From the NCBI GenBank assembly GCA_963701015.1, contig OY969556.1:1984001-2048000 (forward strand): a stretch of DNA of 64,000 bases, in the 5' to 3' direction. Positions 16,485 to 24,730 of the stretch are shown one piece after another. Below the pieces are notes generated by a model. The model was not told the origin of the DNA, ran no database searches, and worked only from the letters and a program-made list of their open reading frames with translations. The position numbers were made by a program, and so were the translations under genes. Within the stretch, counting starts at the first letter, position 1. Each line of letters opens with the position of its first letter. Source of the DNA: MFD09286-c1 sp963701015. Lineage in GTDB: Bacteria > Bacteroidota > Bacteroidia > Bacteroidales > DTGW01.

Positions 16485-16883
16485 CCAGTTGTTATTTTTA
16501 TTTAATAATCCGATCATCCTTTCAATGAATTTTTCAGCTTGCTTGTATAACTTCAAAACTGTCTCTTCATCGTATATTACAAAATCGTCATAATCTCCAG
16601 TTTGTCTTCTATCATATAAGTCAGAAAAGAATCTTCCATCTTCTTTTGAAACCAATCCTGTCTGAACAAAATGAAGTCCGAACATTTGTCTTATTCCTTT
16701 GTGCGAATTAGTCTCAATAGTTTTCTTTAGTAACAATCCACTTACTGAATAGTAACAAGAATAATAAATCCTATTTACCGAGGCATTCCAAAATCCATTT
16801 TTTATCATTGTGTCGGCCTCTCTAAGTGTCTCTATAGAACGACTTATCCTATATTTTATTAAATCTTCTGAATCTCCTATCAT
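16479..16883 (-). CDS. HEPN-domain protein (putative toxin of HEPN/MNT pair)
   Basis: 134 residues, all helical. The segment LREADTMIKNGFWNASVNRIYYSCYYSVSGLL is typical of HEPN proteins of the DUF86/COG1895 group, with the NRxYYxxYY helix. Unlike HepT, no clear R-x4-6-H motif is seen, so nuclease activity is uncertain. It overlaps the upstream nucleotidyltransferase by 4 bases. The stop TAA is the attC box (16479-16481). Confidence 0.82.
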   Translation of the reverse strand: MIGDSEDLIKYRISRSIETLREADTMIKNGFWNASVNRIYYSCYYSVSGLLLKKTIETNSHKGIRQMFGLHFVQTGLVSKEDGRFFSDLYDRRQTGDYDDFVIYDEETVLKLYKQAEKFIERMIGLLNKNNNWA

Positions 16884-17197
16884 AATTTAATTCCGTCTTT
16901 TTTTACATTTTTATAGAAAGGAGTAATCGTGTGTCTTGTTTCCCAATCACTTCGGGTAAATATAATTGGACTAATTACCTTACCGGTTTCAAATTCTAAA
17001 TCATATAAAGGATATTTTATTCTCTGTTCGTCAGAATAAGTAATTTTGTCATTGTCAACAAGGATAAGAATATCAATATCAGATTGTTTATTACTTTGTC
17101 CTCTGGCTTGTGAACCATATAAAATAATAGTTGCAGAAGGCTCTGTAAGATTAACCAACTGTTTAATTTTCAATAATATTTTTTTATTCTTAATCAT
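16880..17197 (-). CDS. MNT-type nucleotidyltransferase (partner of HEPN protein)
   Basis: 105 residues from the ATG at 17197; an earlier start at 17245 would add 16 hydrophobic residues without family support. The nucleotidyltransferase signature is LYGSQARGQSNKQSDIDIL near residues 26-45. It precedes and overlaps the HEPN gene, forming a two-gene cassette distinct in sequence from the MntA/HepT pair at 1504-2140. Cassette ends AGGCCCAGTTG and CAATTGGGCCT match. Confidence 0.84.
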   Translation of the reverse strand: MIKNKKILLKIKQLVNLTEPSATIILYGSQARGQSNKQSDIDILILVDNDKITYSDEQRIKYPLYDLEFETGKVISPIIFTRSDWETRHTITPFYKNVKKDGIKL

Positions 17198-17249
17198 GGT
17201 CAAATATACAAAATAAATCACAAAAAATTGATGCAAGCGGCACAATTGG

Positions 17250-17381
17250 GCCTAACGTTTCCCGGCTACACCGCAGTGCGGGATTTACTTGCAATATTTG
17301 TCTGGTTGCACAAATATACCAAAAACTTAATGAACTTTGCAAACCACTATAACCCGCATTGGGTGTGAACCGGTGTTGGCA
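17250..17381 (-). repeat. attC site 17 (family A)
   Basis: Plus-strand boxes GCCTAAC and GTTGGCA; arms CCGGCTACACCGCAGTGCGG and CCGCATTGGGTGTGAACCGG. Contains TTTGC-N20-TATATTTG. Confidence 0.87.
17311..17343 (-). promoter_or_regulatory. Predicted attC-borne promoter (site 17)
   Basis: TATATTTG (17311-17318), 20-nt spacer, TTTGC (17339-17343), reading toward the nucleotidyltransferase-HEPN pair. Confidence 0.55.
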
Positions 17382-17386
17382 ACAGT

Positions 17387-18076
17387 TTATTTTTTATAAT
17401 CCTTATAATTCATAATTGTATCTAATTTCCAAATAAGATTCTGATTATTTAATTGGTTAAATACTGTATATTGAACCAATCCAAATCCTTTTGCATATAT
17501 TGTTTTCAATGTCCTTTTCTCTGTTCGTGCTGAGTCAAGCTTATATTTAGATATATAGTCAGCTTTATCTGTATAAATTATACATGGGTATGTTTTCTGT
17601 TTGAAATTAATATTGCTTATTGTGTCAAATTTTCGTTGAAAATCAACCCAAATAACAAATGACTTATCAAATGGATAAAAATATTGTGCTTTATATCTCT
17701 GAAATGAACCTTGGTTAAAATTGATTAATATTTTACCTTTTGAGTTTTTGATGGTATTTTGTAAAGGATGTTTACATATCATGTATGTTTCTATTAATAT
17801 ATTTAAATTCCCTGAAACTAAATATATATTAGAATCTGTGGCATCAGATATATTAAGTTGAGTACTTATTATTAAACTATCTTTACTATGTCTTTTAGCT
17901 TGTAAAAAAATATATGATTTCAATTTTGGACTATCAATTCGATAATAAACAAATACTTTAGGATTAATCAAACTATCCCATGAATAAGTAAATCCTTGGA
18001 ACTTCGGATCATAATGTTTATGATTCGAACTGCATGCTAACAATAAAAATATTATCAAATAATTCAAATGTTTCAT
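17387..18076 (-). CDS. Lipoprotein, unknown function
   Basis: 229 residues. A short signal peptide ends in the lipobox LLLAC at residue 15. The mature part is rich in aromatic and charged residues (FKQKTYPCIIYTDKADYISKY; KGFGLVQYTVFN near the C terminus). The C-terminal pattern resembles Bacteroidota lipoproteins with a GLVxY element, but no family is recognised. Intact cassette with ends GGCAACAGTTT and AAATTGTTGCC. Confidence 0.72.
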   Translation of the reverse strand: MKHLNYLIIFLLLACSSNHKHYDPKFQGFTYSWDSLINPKVFVYYRIDSPKLKSYIFLQAKRHSKDSLIISTQLNISDATDSNIYLVSGNLNILIETYMICKHPLQNTIKNSKGKILINFNQGSFQRYKAQYFYPFDKSFVIWVDFQRKFDTISNINFKQKTYPCIIYTDKADYISKYKLDSARTEKRTLKTIYAKGFGLVQYTVFNQLNNQNLIWKLDTIMNYKDYKK

Positions 18077-18105
18077 TTTGCGAAGTTTTTATTTTTTTAA
18101 ATTGT

Positions 18106-18235
18106 TGCCAACGTTTTCGGCTAAATTGCGTGCGGGTTTTACTTGCATAATTTGTCAAAATATAACCAAATATAATTAAAGCATTACTTTTGAAAACCCA
18201 CTGAAACCCGCATGAAATTTGAGCCGATGTTACTG
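18106..18235 (-). repeat. attC site 18 (family D)
   Basis: Plus-strand boxes TGCCAAC and GTTACTG; arms CGGCTAAATTGCGTGCGGG and CCCGCATGAAATTTGAGCCG. TATATTTG at 18167-18174 with TTTTC only 17 nt upstream. Supplies the stop codon of the TPR gene. Confidence 0.83.
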
Positions 18236-19114
18236 GCCGTTTATTTTTTTTATTATATTCTGTATCTTATCATCTCTCATTTTGGAATAATCATATGAAT
18301 TAGATTTACGATAAAAATCCAATGCGTCATTGAAATTGTTTTTATTTTCTTCGATTAAGCCCAAATTATAATAAATTGGAGCAAGCTCCTTTTTGTTATA
18401 ATAACCATCTTTCAATGTTGATATTGTCTCAAGAAGAATCGACTTTGCATTATCAAATTTATTTTGTTTAATCCAAACGAGTGCCAAATTATTTGCATCT
18501 AAAATCTGATTATCTTTAAATACTTTTGACATAGTATAAGCATTATGATAATATTTCTCAGCATCTCCATATTTTTTATTATCATATGATTGCTTCCCAA
18601 GATCCTGATACTGTCCAATTGTAAAATAAGGAATCTTAATTAAGCTATATGATTTTCCATCAAAATGAAATACTTGTAAATAATAGGTCGGATTTGTCTT
18701 ATGACCTTCAAAATATTTTGATAGAATTTGGTAGTAACCATTACTCTTTGAAGCAAAAACAACATTCTCCCAAAAAAAGAATCCTATTTCACTAATATTA
18801 TTGTTATCAATTTTGAAAATCTTACAGGGAGTATTGTTTGGATATGCTTCTCTATCTTGGTATTTTAAAATTAGTTCACATTTTGAATCAAAGTTTAAAT
18901 CAACTTTTAAAATATCAATAATCCCTTTATAAGGAGAATCTAATTCCTTTTTTATACTATCAGTAAAATTATTAATTAATTGTTCTCTACAAGTACATTT
19001 ATTAGTTGAATTGATATCAATTAAAGATGGATAAACATATATCTCTTGACTAAATCCCCAAAAAGGAAAAACAATCAATGAAAAAACTAAAATATTAAGT
19101 CTAATTGTATCCAA
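18230..19114 (-). CDS. Secreted TPR-repeat protein
   Basis: 294 residues; the start is a TTG at 19114 because no later Met precedes the signal peptide (ILVFSLIVFPFWGFSQ). Residues about 165-290 hold tandem TPR helices (KYGDAEKYYHNAYTMSKVF, NLALVWIKQNKFDNAKSILL, APIYYNLGLIEENKNNF, DALDFYRKSNSYD). The first half is unassigned. Probably periplasmic or surface-exposed. The TAA stop is the attC box. Intact cassette with ends ACTGGCCGTT and AATGGCCAGT. Confidence 0.78.
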   Translation of the reverse strand: MDTIRLNILVFSLIVFPFWGFSQEIYVYPSLIDINSTNKCTCREQLINNFTDSIKKELDSPYKGIIDILKVDLNFDSKCELILKYQDREAYPNNTPCKIFKIDNNNISEIGFFFWENVVFASKSNGYYQILSKYFEGHKTNPTYYLQVFHFDGKSYSLIKIPYFTIGQYQDLGKQSYDNKKYGDAEKYYHNAYTMSKVFKDNQILDANNLALVWIKQNKFDNAKSILLETISTLKDGYYNKKELAPIYYNLGLIEENKNNFNDALDFYRKSNSYDYSKMRDDKIQNIIKKINGQ

Positions 19115-19135
19115 AGTTGAAATTTTTTTAATGGC

Positions 19136-19266
19136 CAGTAACGGTTGGCGCTAACAAACGTAAGGGAATTAATAGCGCTGCTGTTTCAAATCAGAACAAA
19201 TATAATTAAAAGTACGAAACTTACAATACCACTTAAACCCTTATGTTTGTTGAGTGCATGTTAGCT
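19136..19266 (-). repeat. attC site 19 (family E variant)
   Basis: Plus-strand boxes CAGTAAC and GTTAGCT; arms GCTAACAAACGTAAGGG and CCCTTATGTTTGTTGAGTGC. TATATTTG at 19197-19204 with TATTG 19 nt upstream. Confidence 0.78.
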
Positions 19267-19274
19267 GCGGTTTT

Positions 19275-20168
19275 TTATTTATCTCTAAAATCCGTATTAA
19301 TTCTTTGCTTTGATTTGCTCCAAAAGCAATATAATACCTTTCCTAATATTTTATCTTTTTTAATAGTACCAATCTCTCTGCTATCTCTAACATTATCACG
19401 ATTGTCTCCAAGCAAATAATATGTATCAATTGGAATAATTATATTTTTAATATTTGCCAATGTACCTTCATATTTTTGTTCATTTATTAAAATCTTATGA
19501 TGATGTCCATTTGGAAGAATTTCTTCAAATTCACTAATTTTAAATAAATCTTGATAATCATCAGCTTTTTCATCTTTTACAAATCTTACTTTACACGTAT
19601 CATTATTAATTATAGGAATATTGTGAGAAATTTCCAATTTATCATTTGGTAAGCCAATGACTCTATAACAATATATTTGTCCATTATCTTTTTTAAAAGC
19701 TATTATATCACCATAGTCAGGACTTTTACTTTTATAAGCTTTTAAATCTACAACAATTCTATCTCCAAGCTGAAATGTTGGTTGATTGGATAATGTAGGA
19801 ACTCTAAAAGTTTGTGTCCCAAGTACAGAATGGATATTATAAAACCATATACTTAAAAATATGGTTAACCCAATAACAAAATTGTAATACCAAGTATTAT
19901 AGTTTTTCAGAATATATTCCTTTTGTTTATTTGCATTGGTGATTGCATCAACTATAATATAAATCTGAATGCTAATTTGGACTATTATAAGAATAATAAG
20001 TCCCCAAAATTGAGTAGTGCCTCTAATTAATCCAAAAAGAAATGGGAAAAACAAGTACATGATGAATAACGTAATGGCTTTTTTATGTTGCCCATTATAA
20101 ACTTGTCCGAGTCCAGGAGTCAATATAGAAAACAAAAAAGCAATTAAAGGATTTCTTTTTTTTGTCAT
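19275..20168 (-). CDS. Signal peptidase I-like membrane protein lacking the usual catalytic Lys
   Basis: 297 residues from the ATG at 20168; the frame also runs through attC site 20 to 20351, which would give an unrelated 61-residue leader. N-terminal membrane region with LTPGLGQVYNGQHKKA, then FLSIWFYNI, then an S26 domain. Box with serine is VPTLSNQPTFQLGDR (S in SxxPT), box E is GDNRDNVRDSREIG. In the lysine box the sequence is YCYRVIGLPND, where active enzymes have K before R; here it is Y. The protein may be inactive or use another base. Intact cassette. Confidence 0.82.
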   Translation of the reverse strand: MTKKRNPLIAFLFSILTPGLGQVYNGQHKKAITLFIMYLFFPFLFGLIRGTTQFWGLIILIIVQISIQIYIIVDAITNANKQKEYILKNYNTWYYNFVIGLTIFLSIWFYNIHSVLGTQTFRVPTLSNQPTFQLGDRIVVDLKAYKSKSPDYGDIIAFKKDNGQIYCYRVIGLPNDKLEISHNIPIINNDTCKVRFVKDEKADDYQDLFKISEFEEILPNGHHHKILINEQKYEGTLANIKNIIIPIDTYYLLGDNRDNVRDSREIGTIKKDKILGKVLYCFWSKSKQRINTDFRDK

Positions 20169-20204
20169 ATTATCTAATTTATTGGTTGTCTCTTTTAAAA
20201 TCGC

Positions 20205-20335
20205 AGCTAACGTTGCGCATATGTTTTGTTGGGGAGATACGGAGAACTTCACTATCACGGTGCACAAAACTTGAATAGTAGTAAAGCCCATAAAACTGGC
20301 AATTGAACCCCAATAAAATATATGCGGTGTTGGGC
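20205..20335 (-). repeat. attC site 20 (singleton)
   Basis: Plus-strand boxes AGCTAAC and GTTGGGC; arms GCGCATATGTTTTGTTGGGG and CCCCAATAAAATATATGCGG. The loop lacks the promoter-like motif. Confidence 0.75.
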
Positions 20336-20343
20336 GCTGGCTT

Positions 20344-20733
20344 TTATTCATTTATTTGTTCGCGTATTATCTTTAATTCATTGATAAAGTCTTTATGATA
20401 ATCACTATTCATCCTTTTAAGCTTAAATTCATATGAATCAAATTTCAAAATCTGTTTGTTTTTATCGTAGCCAATTTCACGAATCCTGGTCAAATCAATG
20501 GTTTTTGTAGTAAATAGAGATAATTTAAATTCAACTTTTGTATTATTAATCTTAACAAGAGGTGTTATTAATCCCCAGAATCCCATAATCAACTGCAAAA
20601 TTGCACACATTAGAAAAAATCCATCATAAATAACTACAAAAGTCTTTTCTAGAAATATACTCACACTTATCAATAATCCTAAAAAAATCAATGGGAGATA
20701 TTCTGCTTTTTTTCTACTATAAGTTTTAGTCAT
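20344..20733 (-). CDS. Hypothetical membrane protein with PH-like C-terminal domain
   Basis: 129 residues. Two hydrophobic segments (YLPLIFLGLLISVSIFL and GFFLMCAILQLIMGFWGLI) are followed by a beta-rich domain (KVEFKLSLFTTKTIDLTRIR, EIGYDKNKQILKFD), an arrangement common in bacterial PH-like membrane proteins (inference from pattern only). Intact cassette; ends GGGCGCTGGCTT and AAGCTTGCGCCC match apart from positions 10-11. Confidence 0.66.
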   Translation of the reverse strand: MTKTYSRKKAEYLPLIFLGLLISVSIFLEKTFVVIYDGFFLMCAILQLIMGFWGLITPLVKINNTKVEFKLSLFTTKTIDLTRIREIGYDKNKQILKFDSYEFKLKRMNSDYHKDFINELKIIREQINE

Positions 20734-20794
20734 TGGGTAATCAATTTTCTATTATAAATTCAATTTATAAGGTGAGGCGTTTTTTTAAGCTTGC

Positions 20795-20925
20795 GCCCAA
20801 CGTTTCCCGGCTACACCGCAGTGCGGGATTTACTTGCAATATTTGTCAAGTTGCACAAATATAACAAAAACTTGCAAAACTATGAAAACAACTATAACCC
20901 GCATTGGGTGTAACCAGTGTTGGTG
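20795..20925 (-). repeat. attC site 21 (family A)
   Basis: Plus-strand boxes GCCCAAC and GTTGGTG; arms CCGGCTACACCGCAGTGCGG and CCGCATTGGGTGTAACCAG. TATATTTG at 20856-20863 with TTTTC 20 nt upstream. Confidence 0.85.
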
Positions 20926-20935
20926 GCAGTTTATT

Positions 20936-21544
20936 TTATTTAAAATTTAGAAGTAGTGAAAAATAATTTATATATACCGATTTGTATTCTGAATCCTTAC
21001 TCATATTTATTAAACCAAAAGAATATCGAAATTCTGGTGCAATTGTAAATATTGTATTTATATCCAAACCAAAACCAATATCATAGAGAATGTCGATTTT
21101 TTTTATTTTCATATCTGAAACAGCTGTGTCATTATATATAATAAACCTAAATTGAGGTCCCGTTTTTAAATATGGATTAAGTTTATTATTTTCAAACCTA
21201 AAGAGAATAGGCATTAAAAAATATATACCTGATTCATTCACATGAATTGTTTTTTCATTAAGTGATGAATTACCAATTTTTATTGAGTTATTAAATAATA
21301 GGCTAAGTTCGGGACTTAAAAAAATATTTTTTGTGATTTTCCTCTCCATAAATACACCATTTTGAAATCCAAAATCATTTTTGATAGATGAATTGTCATG
21401 GTTATTAAACAATTTTAAATCCGAATAATTAAGAGCAAATAAAAAGCCTAATCTAACTTTTGGAAAGTATAAACTATCATTTTTTTGGCCATATACATTA
21501 TTTAAACCAAATAAAAAAAATAACAAGATAATTGATGTCCGCAT
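20936..21544 (-). CDS. Outer-membrane beta-barrel protein (PorT-like domain)
   Basis: 202 residues. Sec signal peptide (IILLFFLFGLNNVYGQ), then strands typical of the PF13568-type outer-membrane beta-barrel: RLGFLFALNYSDLK near residue 32, FLSPELSLLFN, LNPYLKTGPQFRFI, DIGFGLDINTIFTIAPEFRYSFGL. It ends in an aromatic-terminated strand (INYFSLLLNFK). Role unknown; such barrels may bind ligands or phage. Intact cassette. Confidence 0.8.
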   Translation of the reverse strand: MRTSIILLFFLFGLNNVYGQKNDSLYFPKVRLGFLFALNYSDLKLFNNHDNSSIKNDFGFQNGVFMERKITKNIFLSPELSLLFNNSIKIGNSSLNEKTIHVNESGIYFLMPILFRFENNKLNPYLKTGPQFRFIIYNDTAVSDMKIKKIDILYDIGFGLDINTIFTIAPEFRYSFGLINMSKDSEYKSVYINYFSLLLNFK

Positions 21545-21593
21545 AATTAATTTTAATAATAGTAAATTTATTATTGATCGGCGGTAAAATTGC

Positions 21594-21724
21594 CACCAAC
21601 GTTCGAGGCTAAACCCAGTTGGGGATTAGGTACTGCAAAATTATCAAGTTAAAACAAATGCACTTAATAACGCTGAACTTCCCGCCAAACTTAACCCCCA
21701 ATTGGGTTTGAGCCTTTGTTAGGG
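21594..21724 (-). repeat. attC site 22 (family F variant)
   Basis: Plus-strand boxes CACCAAC and GTTAGGG; arms AGGCTAAACCCAGTTGGGG and CCCCAATTGGGTTTGAGCC. No TAnnTTTG; a weaker TGCATTTG lies at the place. Confidence 0.8.
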
Positions 21725-21735
21725 GCTGGCAATTT

Positions 21736-22191
21736 TTACTCGTTATTCAATTTTAATATTTCCTCAACAATATTATCAGCTACTCGAAAATCCGTCAACA
21801 TTAATTTGTCAATCAAAGGTTTTACTTTATCTATAATCTTCATTTGCTTTGCCCTATGAATCACCCCAAGTGTTCCAGTAATCTTAAATTTCAATCGTAA
21901 TGCCAGTTTTCGTGCCTTTAAATCGTCCAATAAAAGTAAAACATCATCAAATTCAGATGCCAAAGCAATAGCACTTGCTTCTCCATAATCCACTTGAGTA
22001 AAAAGAAAATCTTGATATTTTTTATCGGATGCTGATTGAATTTCAATCCAATCTGGCAGTTCCTCTCCAAACTCCTTTGCAATCTCAGGAGTAGTAAACA
22101 ATTTGCCATAAACTTTTTGCAATAGATTAAATTCTTCAATCTTATGGAAAAGTATCAGTGTGCTTGTATCTGATATTACTGTTTTAGGCAT
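21736..22191 (-). CDS. DUF3368 PIN-like toxin
   Basis: 151 residues. PIN-fold acidic residues are seen in VISDTSTLILF (N terminus), DYGEASAIALASE near residue 80 and LLLDDLKARKLA near residue 95, followed by ITGTLGVIHRAK, the DUF3368 hallmark. Members act as RNase toxins with UPF0175 antitoxins. It overlaps the antitoxin gene by 8 bases. Two-gene cassette with ends AGGGGCTGGCAA and TTGCTTGCCCCT. Confidence 0.87.
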   Translation of the reverse strand: MPKTVISDTSTLILFHKIEEFNLLQKVYGKLFTTPEIAKEFGEELPDWIEIQSASDKKYQDFLFTQVDYGEASAIALASEFDDVLLLLDDLKARKLALRLKFKITGTLGVIHRAKQMKIIDKVKPLIDKLMLTDFRVADNIVEEILKLNNE

Positions 22192-22411
22192 TTGCTATAT
22201 CAGATTGCAAATCAGAAATCGATGTACTAAATACGGAAACGCCAAATTTACCAAGCATCTCTATAAATGCTCTTTTAGATAATCCAACAATTTCAGCTGC
22301 TTGTCCTGCTGAAAGTTTAGCATCCTCATACAATTTTGTTGCAATAATCATGGAATAATCGTAATCTCTCAAATCAAGACTGTCTGGTATATTTAATTGA
22401 ATCGTTCTCAT
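22184..22411 (-). CDS. UPF0175 family antitoxin
   Basis: 75 residues with the UPF0175 pattern: N-terminal strand TIQLNIPDSL, helix IIATKLYEDAKLSAGQAAEIVGLSK and RAFIEMLGKFGV. It probably acts as DNA-binding antitoxin. It precedes and overlaps the DUF3368 toxin gene, the usual order. Confidence 0.86.
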   Translation of the reverse strand: MRTIQLNIPDSLDLRDYDYSMIIATKLYEDAKLSAGQAAEIVGLSKRAFIEMLGKFGVSVFSTSISDLQSDIANA

Positions 22412-22484
22412 AATTATATGTTTTCACAAAAATACAAAATCAAAACATCAATCTGTTATATGTTATGAAGTTTTTTTTGCTTGC

Positions 22485-22616
22485 CCCTAACGGTTCCCGG
22501 CTACACCGCAGTGCGGGATTTACTTGCAATATTTGTCTGGTTGCACAAATATAACAAAAACTTACAGAACTTTGAAAACCGCTATAACCCGCATTGGGTG
22601 TGAACCGGTGTTGGGC
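22485..22616 (-). repeat. attC site 23 (family A)
   Basis: Plus-strand boxes CCCTAAC and GTTGGGC; arms CCGGCTACACCGCAGTGCGG and CCGCATTGGGTGTGAACCGG. TATATTTG at 22546-22553 with TTTTC 20 nt upstream. Confidence 0.86.
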
Positions 22617-22629
22617 GTAGTTATTTTAT

Positions 22630-23007
22630 TTATTCTTTTTTAAATCTTATTTGTAGATATAATTGTTGCTCATTTTTAGGCTGTTTCCAAATATATGACT
22701 TTAATCCATTTATTGAACTTTCTGTTAAACTATCAACTTTACTTAATGTTTTTGAACTACATGAAATACAACTGACTTTTTCAATCTTTGCATTATCCAC
22801 ATTGCCAACTTTATCAAGAGTGTAGGAGGCTATTGCAAAAGTATCTTTTGAATTTATATATTTCTCTATCCATTGTGATAGATTGATAGTATCATTATCC
22901 ATATTTATCATTTTAATGTAATCAATCTTTTGCGAAAAGATATAATCAGTCGAGATGTAAGTAAATATGATTATTAATCCTGTTACAAGTTTTTTCTTTG
23001 TTTTCAT
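22630..23007 (-). CDS. Secreted protein with TonB C-terminal-like domain
   Basis: 125 residues. Signal peptide (LVTGLIIIFTYISTDYIFSQ), then a domain whose pattern SYTLDKVGNVDNAKIEKVS, followed by ESSINGLKSYIWKQPK and LYLQIRFKK, resembles the TonB C-terminal fold (strand-helix-strand). There is no membrane anchor or proline-rich linker, so it is not a normal energy transducer. CISC could form a disulfide. Intact cassette with ends GGGCGTAGTTA and TAATTACGCCC. Confidence 0.68.
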   Translation of the reverse strand: MKTKKKLVTGLIIIFTYISTDYIFSQKIDYIKMINMDNDTINLSQWIEKYINSKDTFAIASYTLDKVGNVDNAKIEKVSCISCSSKTLSKVDSLTESSINGLKSYIWKQPKNEQQLYLQIRFKKE

Positions 23008-23050
23008 AAATTACAATTTTTCAAGTTAATCTGGGCTGACTGATAATTAC

Positions 23051-23181
23051 GCCCAACGGTCGCGGGTATGAAATGGAGCGGATTGCGGAGACGCTTCTGT
23101 ATCCCACGATACAAAACTTGATACGGGACGAAACGCTCGAGAACCCACTGAAACCGCTATATTTTATACCCGTTGTTAGCA
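23051..23181 (-). repeat. attC site 24 (singleton)
   Basis: Plus-strand boxes GCCCAAC and GTTAGCA; arms GCGGGTATGAAATGGAGCGG and CCGCTATATTTTATACCCG. Loop unrelated to other families; no promoter motif. The neighbouring gene reads 25 bases into this site. Confidence 0.75.
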
Positions 23182-23987
23182 ACCGTTATTATTTTTTTTA
23201 TCAACATCTTAAATTGTCCTTTGTAAAAGTATATATTTAAAGTATCATCTTTGGACTTCATTACAAATTCTATTTTTCTAGTCAATGCATATCCTCTATG
23301 CTCTGCTGTATCATTGAATCTGTAAAATACACTATCACAATAGCCATATTGGTCGAAATGTCCTTTTATATTGATAATTTGATTAAACTTTCCAGTTTCG
23401 ATATTTTTCTTAATAAATCCATTATTATCAAATTTTACTTCTTTCTCAATCCATCCGTCAATAAGGTAGAAGGTATCCTTGTATGCAACAATTATAGAAT
23501 CATTAAATCTTACTTTTGAAACAAAGATTTTATCTTTAATCGAATTATTTACATTTTCACTATTTGGCTTTATCCATGCGTTCCCAAGTGTACCAAAATT
23601 GTCCAAGTAATAATAATAGATTGGTATTGAGACTAAAATGCAAATAATTGTAATCCAAATATGTTTCTTAATTATTCCATAGATTAGGAATGTAATAAAA
23701 GACACAAGTATTCCTATAATAAAAAATAGAAAAATCCATGCATTACCTTCTGAGTCGTGAGCACCTCCTGCAAACAACCTAATTATTATGTCATTAAGAA
23801 GAATTAAGAATATAATTATCAGGAATTTAATCACTAAACTATAATTGCACTTATTAACTATAACCCAAGTAATAAATCCAACAAGCAAAGGTGTCAATAA
23901 AATTGAGGAAGGAGCTAACACATGTCCCAAAAAGTTTGAGACTAGAACCAAAATGAAAGATAATATTATTGTAAAAAAGCTTCTCAT
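23157..23987 (-). CDS. Hypothetical membrane protein ending inside attC
   Basis: 276 residues. About five hydrophobic segments in the first 130 residues (IILSFILVLVSNFLGHVL, LLVGFITWVIV, FLIIIFLILLNDIII, IFLFFIIGILVSFITFLIY, WITIICILVSIPIYYYY), then a soluble beta-rich domain (DSIIVAYKDTFYLIDGW). The TAG stop at 23157 lies within attC site 24, so the last eight or so residues (TVANNGYKI) are encoded by the recombination site. Family not recognised. Intact cassette. Confidence 0.72.
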   Translation of the reverse strand: MRSFFTIILSFILVLVSNFLGHVLAPSSILLTPLLVGFITWVIVNKCNYSLVIKFLIIIFLILLNDIIIRLFAGGAHDSEGNAWIFLFFIIGILVSFITFLIYGIIKKHIWITIICILVSIPIYYYYLDNFGTLGNAWIKPNSENVNNSIKDKIFVSKVRFNDSIIVAYKDTFYLIDGWIEKEVKFDNNGFIKKNIETGKFNQIINIKGHFDQYGYCDSVFYRFNDTAEHRGYALTRKIEFVMKSKDDTLNIYFYKGQFKMLIKKIITVANNGYKI

Positions 23988-24004
23988 TTTTGAAATTTAA
24001 TGGT

Positions 24005-24139
24005 TGCTAACGGTTGGCGCTATGAGCATGTGGCGGATTTCGAAGAACTTCTTTGTCAAAATAGTTGTAAATTTAAATTATATGTATTAACTTCGAAAAC
24101 CGTATAACCCCCGCCATTGCTTATGAGCGCGTGTTGGCA
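24005..24139 (-). repeat. attC site 25 (family C)
   Basis: Plus-strand boxes TGCTAAC and GTTGGCA; arms GCGCTATGAGCATGTGGCGG and CCGCCATTGCTTATGAGCGC. No TAnnTTTG motif. Confidence 0.82.
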
Positions 24140-24214
24140 GTAGTGCATTATAATTATATCTTAAAATCAAATATTATAAAATTTTCCTTTAATCAAAATA
24201 ATATTTATCATATA

Positions 24215-24544
24215 TCAATCTTTATTTATTTTAAAACTTAATCTACAATAATAAATTGAAATAACTAATGCTATAATAGTCATAAAGTATCCAATTGGCA
24301 GAAATATCACGGCACCTTCAATACAATTCGGTTGGTCTTTTGGCAAATCTCTTGTGAGTCCGTATCCACAATCAATCAATGCTAAAATTGGAGTCAATAA
24401 ACCGCATATGAATGTAATTATCGAAAGAATTAAAGTCCTTCTAAATGACTTTTTAAAATACTTTTGTCTTCCTATAAAAATAATAATCAACAATGGTAAT
24501 GTTGAAATTATAAAAGGAATTACTAGAATTAATATTATATTCAT
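24215..24544 (-). CDS. Hypothetical membrane protein
   Basis: 109 residues with three membrane segments (ILILVIPFIISTLPLLIIIF, TLILSIITFICGLLTPILAL, AVIFLPIGYFMTIIALVISI). Two Cys-bearing loops (DCGYGLTRDLPKDQPNC). Family not recognised. Intact cassette with ends GGCAGTAGTGCA and TGCATTACTGCC. Confidence 0.65.
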   Translation of the reverse strand: MNIILILVIPFIISTLPLLIIIFIGRQKYFKKSFRRTLILSIITFICGLLTPILALIDCGYGLTRDLPKDQPNCIEGAVIFLPIGYFMTIIALVISIYYCRLSFKINKD

Positions 24545-24580
24545 TTGTCAAATTTGTCAATCTATGTTTTTTTGCATTAC

Positions 24581-24711
24581 TGCCAACGTTCCTCGGCTAT
24601 GTAAAGTGCGGGATTTACTTGCAGAATAAATCCCACTACACAAATATAATTAGAAAGCACTGAACTTGCAAACCCTCTATTACCCGCATTTTATATGAGC
24701 CGATGTTATGG
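24581..24711 (-). repeat. attC site 26 (family B)
   Basis: Plus-strand boxes TGCCAAC and GTTATGG; arms CGGCTATGTAAAGTGCGGG and CCCGCATTTTATATGAGCCG. Contains TTTGC-N19-TATATTTG. Confidence 0.87.
24641..24672 (-). promoter_or_regulatory. Predicted attC-borne promoter (site 26)
   Basis: TATATTTG (24641-24648), 19-nt spacer, TTTGC (24668-24672), reading toward 24215-24544. Confidence 0.57.
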
Positions 24712-24730
24712 CCAGTTAATTTAATATCTA

